From Acetofilamentum sp. (GTDB taxonomy: Bacteria; Hydrothermota; 32-111): 43,515 bases of DNA. Shown piece by piece: positions 1 to 6,674 of the stretch; positions within the stretch are counted from its first letter, which is position 1, and each line of letters starts with the position of its first letter. Below the pieces are notes generated by a model. That model was not told the DNA's origin, ran no database searches, and saw nothing but the letters and a program-made list of their open reading frames with translations. The translations under genes and the position numbers were made by a program. The stretch spans positions 1-43,515 of the forward strand of contig DYMB01000004.1 of assembly GCA_020721805.1 (NCBI GenBank), written 5' to 3'.

Positions 1-132
1 GACAGCGATTATTTAGAAAATTCCACAAAGCAAGCTAAAGTCAAAGAATACGAACGCCAAATTGACCAGATGGTTTATAAATTGTATGGGTTAACAGAAG
101 AGGAAATAAAAATTGTAGAGAAGGAGAATTGA
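1..132 (+). CDS. C-terminal tail of a type IIG-like restriction-modification protein (5' partial)
   Basis: The window opens inside a reading frame that ends at a TGA at 130-132. The 43 visible residues are charged and helical, and end with the stretch QIDQMVYKLYGLTEEEIKIV. This kind of ending is common at the C-terminus of Eco57I/TaqI-like restriction enzymes that fuse methylase, nuclease and target-recognition domains. No catalytic domain is visible, so the assignment rests on the tail only and is tentative. The next frame starts inside its last codons, which places the mobile transposase fragment directly against this gene and marks the left edge as accessory DNA. Confidence 0.5.
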   Translation, partial: DSDYLENSTKQAKVKEYERQIDQMVYKLYGLTEEEIKIVEKEN

Positions 133-414
133 GATACAATCCAGAGATCCATCATCGTCGTTCCATTCGGTTGAAGAGATACGATTATTCACAGGGAGGG
201 GCATATTTTGTGACCATCTGCACGCAAAACCGTGAAATATTGTTCGGTGATGTTGTGGATGGAAAAATGATATTGAATGATGCAGGGCGAATGGTTACGA
301 AATGGTTTTACAAATTGGGTAACAAATTTTTAGAGATCCAACCGGATGTATTTATATGTATGCCAAACCACATCCATTTTATTTTGATAAACACCGGCAT
401 ACCCAAAACCGTAG

Positions 415-436
415 GGGCAGACCTGCGTGTCTGCCC
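415..436. repeat. REP-like palindrome inside the transposase fragment
   Basis: A perfect 8-bp inverted repeat, GGGCAGAC and GTCTGCCC, encloses a 6-base loop (CTGCGT). RAYT enzymes recognise short palindromes of this type near their own genes, so this is probably a REP-like unit inserted in frame in the coding sequence (protein segment VGADLRVCPD). Confidence 0.65.
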
Positions 437-443
437 TGATATT

Positions 444-491
444 AATATGGGCGAACACAAAGATAATATGGATGAACACATAGGTTTGCCC
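444..491. repeat. Second imperfect palindrome expanded by a 21-bp tandem duplication
   Basis: GGGCGAAC at 449-456 can pair with GTTTGCCC at 484-491, with one G-T pair. Between the arms lies an in-frame near-duplication with a 21-base period: 444-464 and 465-485 both begin AATATGG and share GAACACA. In the protein this gives NMGEHKD followed by NMDEHIG. It lies next to the palindrome at 415-436 and probably forms the other half of the same REP unit. Confidence 0.5.
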
Positions 492-513
492 ATAACGAAA
501 AATTTCATACTTA

Positions 514-542
514 TTGATTTTTTTTATTGATAAGTGTATAAT
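514..542 (+). promoter_or_regulatory. Sigma-70-type promoter for the divIVA operon
   Basis: TTGATT at 514-519 and a perfect TATAAT at 537-542 are separated by 17 bases. They sit 22 bases before the divIVA ATG, which has a strong AAAGGAGG at 553-560. The promoter overlaps the end of the truncated transposase frame. Confidence 0.75.
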
Positions 543-564
543 AAAATTTTTTAAAGGAGGTAAA

Positions 565-1146
565 ATGGATTTAACTCCTCTTGAAATAAAAAAACAGGAA
601 TTTAAGAGATCTTTAAAGGGATATGATATACATGAAGTTGATAGTTTTCTGGATACTGTTTCTTCACAGTATGAAGAACTGATAAAGAAAAACTATGAAT
701 TAAAAGAGCAGGTTGAAAACCTTACAAATGAGATAGAAAGATATAAAAATCTTGAGAAGGTATTACAGGATACTCTTACCGCTGCCACAAAAAGTTCTTC
801 CGATATAAGAACCAATGCGGTGAAGGAGGCTGAACTGATAAAAAAGAATGCTCAACTTGAGGCTGAAACATATCTTCAAACTTCAAGAACAGAACTGAAC
901 AATCTGAAAAATGAAATAAAAAATCTGATCACTTTGAAAAACAACTTTTTATCAAGATTCAGGGGAATTCTCGAATCTTATTTCAAAGCACTCGATCAGG
1001 AAATAGTAGAACAGAAAATAGAAATTAACGAGATAAATAAAGTTTTAAGAGAGCAACCAGAAAAAATTGTAAACCTCGGCTCTCTTTTTAACCAAATAAA
1101 GAAAGAAGGAGAAAAGAATGATAGAGAAAATAAAAAAGACATCTGA
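565..1146 (+). CDS. DivIVA-family cell-division/polarity protein
   Basis: The first 60 residues are a classic DivIVA lipid-binding N-terminus: LTPLEIKKQEFKRSLKGYD followed by HEVDSFLDTV. The rest is a long coiled coil to about residue 165 and a charged tail. In the cell such proteins bind curved membrane at poles or septa and recruit partners. The ATG at 565 is chosen because AAAGGAGG lies four bases upstream and the DivIVA motif starts right there; the frame is open further up, but that part is promoter. The length, 193 residues, is normal. The gene is first in an operon and overlaps pnp by 29 bases. The divIVA-pnp arrangement has no obvious mechanistic explanation. Confidence 0.9.
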   Translation: MDLTPLEIKKQEFKRSLKGYDIHEVDSFLDTVSSQYEELIKKNYELKEQVENLTNEIERYKNLEKVLQDTLTAATKSSSDIRTNAVKEAELIKKNAQLEAETYLQTSRTELNNLKNEIKNLITLKNNFLSRFRGILESYFKALDQEIVEQKIEINEINKVLREQPEKIVNLGSLFNQIKKEGEKNDRENKKDI

Positions 1147-1936
1147 ATTTTTGAAAGGAAAAGGATTCAAAGATCCTGAAATTGCCATAATACTTGGAAC
1201 CGGGATGTCTGAACTTGCCAAAATAATAAATGTTAAAGCAAAATTATCATATAAAGATATACCAGATTTTCCAATATCAACCGTGGAAAGTCATGCAGGT
1301 GAACTCATATATGGAGAACTTGCAGGTAAAAGGATCATAGCGATGGCTGGAAGGTTTCATTATTATGAAGGATACGATTTTCAAACTATAACTTTCCCTG
1401 TCAGAGTAATGCTTTATCTTGGTGCGAAACTTCTTATTGTTTCTAATGCTGCTGGTGGTGTCAATCCTCTTTTCAAAGCAGGTGAAATAATGTTGATAAC
1501 CGATCATATAAACTTCTTACCTGGACATCCTTTAAGAGGTAAAAACCTCGATGAACTTGGACCCAGATTTCCAGATGGATATGAAGTTTATCCTAAAAAA
1601 TTTCAGGAAATAGCTGAAGAATCAGCCCTTGAAGTGAAAATTGCTTTAAGAAAAGGTGTTTACCTTGCCATACAGGGACCAAGCCTTGAAACAGGTGCAG
1701 AATACAGAATGATAAGGGTCCTTGGTGCTGATGCTGTTGGAATGTCAACAGTCCCTGAGGCTCTTGTCGCAAAACATATGAACATTCCTGTGGTTGGTTT
1801 TTCAGTTATAACCGATATGGGGCTTCCAGATCATATGGAACCTGTATCCTTTGAATATGTAGTTAACAATGCCAGAAGGGCTGAAGAGAATCTTAAAAAA
1901 CTTATTACAAAATTTCTTGAAAAAGTAACCCTATGA
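1118..1936 (+). CDS. Trimeric-type purine-nucleoside phosphorylase
   Basis: Phosphorolysis of purine nucleosides to base and ribose-1-phosphate, for purine salvage in the cytoplasm. Family signatures are in order: ILGTGMSELA (phosphate loop), GRFHYYEGY (the usual His-containing motif), SNAAGGVNP, GPSLETGAEYRM, and VGMSTVPEALVAKH. At 272 residues it is the usual size for the PNP/MTAP superfamily. At the base-recognition site the family often has Asn, but here residue 233 is Asp (VITDM), which may shift preference toward 6-aminopurines. The start ATG at 1118 follows GAAGGAG and lies inside the end of divIVA. The downstream gene begins at an ATGA overlap. Confidence 0.92.
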   Translation: MIEKIKKTSEFLKGKGFKDPEIAIILGTGMSELAKIINVKAKLSYKDIPDFPISTVESHAGELIYGELAGKRIIAMAGRFHYYEGYDFQTITFPVRVMLYLGAKLLIVSNAAGGVNPLFKAGEIMLITDHINFLPGHPLRGKNLDELGPRFPDGYEVYPKKFQEIAEESALEVKIALRKGVYLAIQGPSLETGAEYRMIRVLGADAVGMSTVPEALVAKHMNIPVVGFSVITDMGLPDHMEPVSFEYVVNNARRAEENLKKLITKFLEKVTL

Positions 1937-2850
1937 TGAAAAAATTTTTATATATCTTTTTTGCGATATTTTTTCTAATTTTTCTCTTATCATTCTCATC
2001 CTGTTTTAAAAGTAACGAAGAGAAGATAGAGAAGATGCTCGCTGAAAAAAAATATTATGAAGTGATAAATATTCTTGAAAATAAAAGCAAAAAGAATGGA
2101 ATAGATTATTTCAATCTTGCTGAAGCATATAAGGATTTAAGAAAACTTTCCATATCGGATTCATTTTACTTTCTCGCATTGTCTAAAGATCCCTCTTTGA
2201 AAAATAAGGTTATTAAATCCTATTCTACTATCGCTATGACAGATTTTATGAAAGGATATACCGCAAACTCTATAAAATACTGGTTAAAAGTTATAGAACT
2301 TGACCCACATTATGATATAAATATAGGATTCTATCATCTTGGAAAATATTTTTATGATGGTGGTGATCATCAGAAAGCAAAAACGATGCTTTTAAATGCC
2401 ATCACTTTGAATTTGACATCAACTGAAAAGATGAATACATATATAATGTTGATAGATATATACAAGAATGAATCGAAACTCGATACAGCAATAATTTATG
2501 CTGATAAGGCTGTGGAAGAATTTTCAAGTGAAAAAACTAACAAAGAGGTGGATTTTAAGGTTATTTCTGGTGAATTAAAGTTTAACATCGCTAAGGATAA
2601 ATACCTGAAAAAGGATTATGACCAATCTTTGAATCTTTTACTCTCCTTTATAAACGATCCTGTTCCTTTATCGCTCCTTGATGATGCTCATCTTCTTGTG
2701 GGAAACATTTATTTTGAAATTGGTGATTATGAAAAAGCGATATACCATTATAATAAAGTGAAAGAATTGTCCGATGTAAAAATGTATGATGCTGGAGAAA
2801 ATTTTGAAGAGGCAAACAAAAAATTAAAAGAGATACTGATGAAAAAATGA
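1933..2850 (+). CDS. TPR-repeat lipoprotein
   Basis: A hydrophobic signal peptide ends in a lipobox-like FSSC, with Cys24 as the probable lipidated residue. The rest is helical, with degenerate tetratricopeptide units; the clearest is the C-terminal one (LVGNIYFEIGDYEKAIYHYN). I do not recognise a specific family. The next gene is a BamD-like TPR lipoprotein, so this one may also serve outer-membrane biogenesis, as a partner or a duplicated relative; that is inference. It shares four bases (ATGA) with genes on both sides, indicating translational coupling. Confidence 0.75.
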   Translation: MMKKFLYIFFAIFFLIFLLSFSSCFKSNEEKIEKMLAEKKYYEVINILENKSKKNGIDYFNLAEAYKDLRKLSISDSFYFLALSKDPSLKNKVIKSYSTIAMTDFMKGYTANSIKYWLKVIELDPHYDINIGFYHLGKYFYDGGDHQKAKTMLLNAITLNLTSTEKMNTYIMLIDIYKNESKLDTAIIYADKAVEEFSSEKTNKEVDFKVISGELKFNIAKDKYLKKDYDQSLNLLLSFINDPVPLSLLDDAHLLVGNIYFEIGDYEKAIYHYNKVKELSDVKMYDAGENFEEANKKLKEILMKK

Positions 2851-3599
2851 AAACTTTAAAACAAATTTTATTATTACTTTTTGTAGTTATTTTAATAACT
2901 TCCTGTGCAAAAAAAGAAAGTTTAGTTGAAACTGATTTAGCAGAGGATCTTCTTTATAAAAAAGCGATAGATTATTACAATGATAGAAAATGGGATAAGG
3001 CCGTTGAATTTTTCCAAAAATATATTTTTACCTATCCAGCCAACAGAAATACAGAATATGCTCAATACTATCTTGCCGATGCTTATTTCAACAAAAAAGC
3101 GTTCACTGAAGCGATCGTCGAATTTGAATATTTTGTAAAAAATTATAACACCTATAATTTGAAAAAGGATGCGACATATAAACTCTGTATCTCCTATTAT
3201 AAATTATCGCCTTCATACCAATTCGATCAGACCCTTACGATTAACGCCATATCTTTTATGAGAGATTTTTTGTCTACCTATTATGAGGATGAGAAAAAGA
3301 ATGAGATAGATTCCCTTCATTCGATACTTGTTTCAAGACTTGAAGAGAAGAAACTTCATACAGGTGATTTTTATAATAGAATCAAAAAATATCGTGCTGC
3401 TGAAATATATTACAGTTTGATAACCCCTGAAAATCTTTTGCCGCAATATATAGATAGATATTATTTTTCACTTGGAAAGGTTTTATTTAACCTTGGAGAA
3501 TACAAAAGAGCGTTAGAAAATTTAACAAAGGTTAAAGAGAATAGCAAATATTATAAAAATTCCCGGAAGATGATCTTGAAGATAACTAAAATGTTATGA
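2847..3599 (+). CDS. bamD: BamD/YfiO-like outer-membrane assembly lipoprotein
   Basis: BamD scaffolds the BAM complex that inserts beta-barrel proteins in the outer membrane. The sequence has a signal peptide with lipobox LITSC (Cys20) and then TPR units: YKKAIDYYNDRKWDKAVEFFQ, AQYYLADAYFNKKAFTEAIV and a third after it. It carries the family-typical loop LSPSYQFDQTLTINAI, comparable to the SPRYDLDQ..T..AI region of BamD. Length, 250 residues, is right. No bamA is adjacent; the Omp85 gene in this window is about 36 kb away and looks more like TamA. The gene is tightly coupled to its neighbours. An alternative is a general tol-pal-type TPR lipoprotein. Confidence 0.75.
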   Translation: MKTLKQILLLLFVVILITSCAKKESLVETDLAEDLLYKKAIDYYNDRKWDKAVEFFQKYIFTYPANRNTEYAQYYLADAYFNKKAFTEAIVEFEYFVKNYNTYNLKKDATYKLCISYYKLSPSYQFDQTLTINAISFMRDFLSTYYEDEKKNEIDSLHSILVSRLEEKKLHTGDFYNRIKKYRAAEIYYSLITPENLLPQYIDRYYFSLGKVLFNLGEYKRALENLTKVKENSKYYKNSRKMILKITKML

Positions 3600-4168
3600 A
3601 CATAGCAATTTATGGTGGAGGGTTTGATCCTGTTCACATAGGGCATATTTTCCCTGTGCAGTACATACTCGATAAAAAATATGTTGAAAAGGTAATAATA
3701 ATACCTACCTACAGACAGCCTTTAAAGGAAGAATATTCTACCCCTTTTGGAATAAGGCTCAGAATGGTTGTAGAGGCTTTCAGAAAAATAGATAATGTTA
3801 TCGTTTCTGATATCGAGAGCAGGATGCCTTTACCATCCTATACGATCTATACTCTGAAAAAATTAAAAGAAGAACACAAAAATGAGAATTTTTATCTTAT
3901 AGTTGGAGATGATGAGGCTAAAAATATAAAAAAATGGCATAGGTATGATGAGTTGAAAAAATACACAAATTTTATCATCCTTAGAAGAGGTTATGAAATG
4001 TCAGAAAAGGAGAAAGAGTTTTTTAAAGATGCATTGTTTTGTGATAATCCTTTGATAGATATTTCTTCCTCTTTGTTGAGAGATTACATAAGAAAAGGTA
4101 TAAGGGTTGATCACCTGATACCAAATAATGTGGTCGATATAATAAAAACTGAAAAACTTTACATATGA
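3596..4168 (+). CDS. nadD: Nicotinate-nucleotide adenylyltransferase
   Basis: Transfers AMP from ATP to nicotinate mononucleotide in NAD synthesis. The nucleotidyltransferase signature GGGFDPVHIGH occupies residues 7-17 and contains both histidines of the HxGH motif. The other ATP-binding motif, ISSSLLRDYIR, lies near residue 160, and YLIVGDDEAKNIKKWHRYDE is the usual NadD substrate region. The length of 190 residues is typical. It overlaps the genes on both sides by ATGA, and no ribosome-silencing factor or obgE gene, frequent partners elsewhere, is present. Confidence 0.95.
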   Translation: MNIAIYGGGFDPVHIGHIFPVQYILDKKYVEKVIIIPTYRQPLKEEYSTPFGIRLRMVVEAFRKIDNVIVSDIESRMPLPSYTIYTLKKLKEEHKNENFYLIVGDDEAKNIKKWHRYDELKKYTNFIILRRGYEMSEKEKEFFKDALFCDNPLIDISSSLLRDYIRKGIRVDHLIPNNVVDIIKTEKLYI

Positions 4169-6639
4169 AAAAAGATCTGTTTCTTGTTGATCTGACAAAT
4201 ATTATTTATAGAAATTTTTTTGCTTTTATGAGAAATCCACTTAGGAATTCTAAAGGTATCAATACCTCTGCAATTTTTGGAACTTCAAATTTTTTACTTG
4301 AATTGATGGATTCCAATAAAATTGAATATATCGCCTGCACGATTGATTTAAAGGAACCAACATTCAGACATCAACTGTATCACGATTACAAATCTGGGAG
4401 GGAAAAAGCACCTGACGAACTTTTAACTCAGATACCGGTTATCTACGAAATAGTTGAAAATCTTGGTATAAAAATATTTTCACAGAAAGGTTATGAATCG
4501 GATGATATACTTGCAAGTCTAACCGCAAGATTCTATGATGATTTTGGAAATATATATCTTGTTACAAGCGATAAGGATATGGGACAATTGATAGACCAAA
4601 AGGTGAAAATTCTCTATCCAAAAAAAGAGAACGGTCTTTATCCTATACTTGATGTAAAAGGCATTCAGGAAAGATTGAACATAAAAAAAGAACAGATAAT
4701 AGACTATTTTTCTTTGATCGGTGATAGTATAGATAATGTGCCGGGGATAGAAGGGATAGGACCAAAAACAGCGGAGAGATTATTATCAGAGATGGATTCT
4801 CTTGATAATTTTTTCACCAATCCTTCAGTTGTGAAAAATGAAAAAATAAGGGAAAAACTTTTAAACAATGTAGAGAATCTTAAAAAATATAGAGAACTCA
4901 TCAGATTGAAAAAAGATGCGAATCTAAAGGCTGATCTGGATGATCTGAAAACTGGAAGAGTGAATGAAAAAAGACTCAAAGAGATTTTTAAAGAATATGA
5001 AATTTTCTCCCTTATGAAAAGATTCGAGGAAAAGAAAGTTGAACAGAAGGATGATATTGTTAAAACTGATTCTTTTGAGAAACTTCTTGATGATGATTCA
5101 ATATTCGTTATAAAGGTTGAAAAGAGAGTTTTTTTTGGTTCAAAAAAATTTTTATTTGAAACCGATTTTGATAAACTTGATTTTAAAATTTTTGAAAAAC
5201 TGACCCATAAGATTTTAATATTTGAAAATTTTAAAGATTTTGTAGAACTTCTGGAAAATCTTTCAGATTATGAGATATTAGATATAAACACTTTAAGCCA
5301 GATTCAGGGAAAGAATGCTAACTTAAAAAGAATCGTTGAGGAATTGTATGGAGAAAATTTTGATACACTCTCTATAGTTGATCTTGTGAAAAAATTTCTT
5401 TCAACAAAGGAAAAATTTGTAAATAACTGTAAGGATGATTTAAATTTCCCTGTATACAATAGTATAGAACTTCCCATAATACCATCAATAGTGAAGATGG
5501 AGAAGAATGGTATAAAGGTTGATGTTGAGTTTTTCAAAAATAAGGAGGAGCAACTTGTAAAAGGGATAGAGGATATAGAAAAAAGGATTTATGAGATAAC
5601 CAAAATAAGATTCAACATAAATTCTTCAAAGCAGGTTTCCGAAGTCCTTTTTGAAAAAATGAATCTAAAGCCGTTTAAAAAAGGGAAGACTGGTTTTTCT
5701 ACCGATTATGAGACTCTTCTAAATCTTAGAGGGACAAGCCCTGTTATTGATCTTATATTACAACATAGAGAATTCTCAAAACTTTTAAAAGGTTATGTTC
5801 AACCGATTTTAAACTTAACGGTAGATAACGACATAATCCACACAACTTTTGAACAATCGTATGCTGCTACCGGAAGGTTTTCATCAAGAAATCCAAACTT
5901 GCAGAATGTTCCAGAAGATATAAGGGAAGGGTTCATAGTTAGAAATAAAAATAATTTCTTTGTTTCAATGGATTACTCACAGATCGAGTTAAGGGTTCTT
6001 GCCTTTCTTTCACAGGATAAAAATTTGAATAAAGCCTTTGAAGAGGGAAGGGATATCCATTCTGAAACGGCAAAACATATTTTTGGAGTTGAAAATGATC
6101 TGATAGATGAGAGGATGAGAAGTCTTGCTAAGATAATAAATTTTTCAGTTATATATGGCAAAACTTCCTATGGTTTGAGTCAGGAATTGAACATTCCCAA
6201 AAAGGACGCAGAAAATTTTATAAAAAGATATTTTCAAGAATTTTTTGAAGTTAGAAAATGGATAGATGAAACCATTAAGGAAGCAAAAAAGAGTGGATAT
6301 GTAAAAACTTTTTTTGGTAGATGCAGATATATTCCAGAAATCTTGTCTTCAAACAAAACTGTAAGAAGTAGCGGAGAAAGGATGGCGGTTAATACTCCGA
6401 TTCAGGGAACGGCAGCAGACATAATGAAAATGGCTATAAAAAATGTTTATTCAAAAATTAAAAATAAAAACGATATTATGATGATTCTTACGATACATGA
6501 TGAACTTGTATTTGAGATAGATGAAAGATCTCTTGATAGATACATGGAACTCTGTGAAAAAGCGATGGTTGACATAAAACCTTTTGATAAGATCTTAAAG
6601 GTTAATGTAAAAAAAGGTAAAAACTGGAAAGAAATTTAA
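4165..6639 (+). CDS. polA: DNA polymerase I, proofreading domain degenerate
   Basis: Replication and repair polymerase. Residues 1 to about 275 are the 5'-3' flap exonuclease (FLVDLTNIIYRNFF, GYESDDILA, LVTSDKDMGQL, GDSIDNVPGIEGIGPKTA). Residues about 430-824 are the family A polymerase: motif A VSMDYSQIELR with Asp603, O-helix RSLAKIINFSVIYG, and motif C IHDELVFEI with Asp779. The middle region (about 290-420) is short, and I find none of the Asp/Glu motifs of a 3'-5' exonuclease. The architecture is therefore like Taq polymerase, with 824 residues against 832. It ends the first operon. Confidence 0.96.
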   Translation: MKKDLFLVDLTNIIYRNFFAFMRNPLRNSKGINTSAIFGTSNFLLELMDSNKIEYIACTIDLKEPTFRHQLYHDYKSGREKAPDELLTQIPVIYEIVENLGIKIFSQKGYESDDILASLTARFYDDFGNIYLVTSDKDMGQLIDQKVKILYPKKENGLYPILDVKGIQERLNIKKEQIIDYFSLIGDSIDNVPGIEGIGPKTAERLLSEMDSLDNFFTNPSVVKNEKIREKLLNNVENLKKYRELIRLKKDANLKADLDDLKTGRVNEKRLKEIFKEYEIFSLMKRFEEKKVEQKDDIVKTDSFEKLLDDDSIFVIKVEKRVFFGSKKFLFETDFDKLDFKIFEKLTHKILIFENFKDFVELLENLSDYEILDINTLSQIQGKNANLKRIVEELYGENFDTLSIVDLVKKFLSTKEKFVNNCKDDLNFPVYNSIELPIIPSIVKMEKNGIKVDVEFFKNKEEQLVKGIEDIEKRIYEITKIRFNINSSKQVSEVLFEKMNLKPFKKGKTGFSTDYETLLNLRGTSPVIDLILQHREFSKLLKGYVQPILNLTVDNDIIHTTFEQSYAATGRFSSRNPNLQNVPEDIREGFIVRNKNNFFVSMDYSQIELRVLAFLSQDKNLNKAFEEGRDIHSETAKHIFGVENDLIDERMRSLAKIINFSVIYGKTSYGLSQELNIPKKDAENFIKRYFQEFFEVRKWIDETIKEAKKSGYVKTFFGRCRYIPEILSSNKTVRSSGERMAVNTPIQGTAADIMKMAIKNVYSKIKNKNDIMMILTIHDELVFEIDERSLDRYMELCEKAMVDIKPFDKILKVNVKKGKNWKEI

Positions 6640-6640
6640 T

Positions 6641-6668
6641 TTGATTTTTTTATAATTTTTTCTATAAT
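6641..6668 (+). promoter_or_regulatory. Promoter for the second operon, probably leaderless
   Basis: TTGATT at 6641-6646 and a perfect TATAAT at 6663-6668 are 16 bases apart. Only six bases (CATAGT) separate the -10 box from the ATG at 6675, so transcription would start at or beside the A of the ATG. No Shine-Dalgarno sequence fits in the gap. Confidence 0.65.
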
Positions 6669-6674
6669 CATAGT

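Larger units (their letters stand above)
129..530 (+). pseudogene. REP-associated (Y1/IS200-like) transposase, 3'-truncated
   Basis: The N-terminal part matches the RAYT subgroup of Y1 transposases: HHRRSIRLKRYDYSQGGAYF, then FVTICTQNRE, then the metal-binding HUH signature MPNHIHFILI. Full-length RAYTs continue for some 80-100 residues, including the helix carrying the catalytic tyrosine and the usual NPxxW-like end. Here the frame loses similarity after about residue 120 and ends in NFILIDFFY, which is read from the promoter of divIVA. The tyrosine helix is therefore missing and the gene is probably dead. It uses a TTG start very close to an AAGGAG. Residues about 95-122 are encoded by palindromic repeat DNA rather than by normal transposase sequence. 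Confidence 0.75.

Noticed and set aside
1-530. A defence island at the left edge
   Set aside because: Only the tail of one restriction-modification protein and a dead transposase are visible; nothing else in the window belongs to known defence families.
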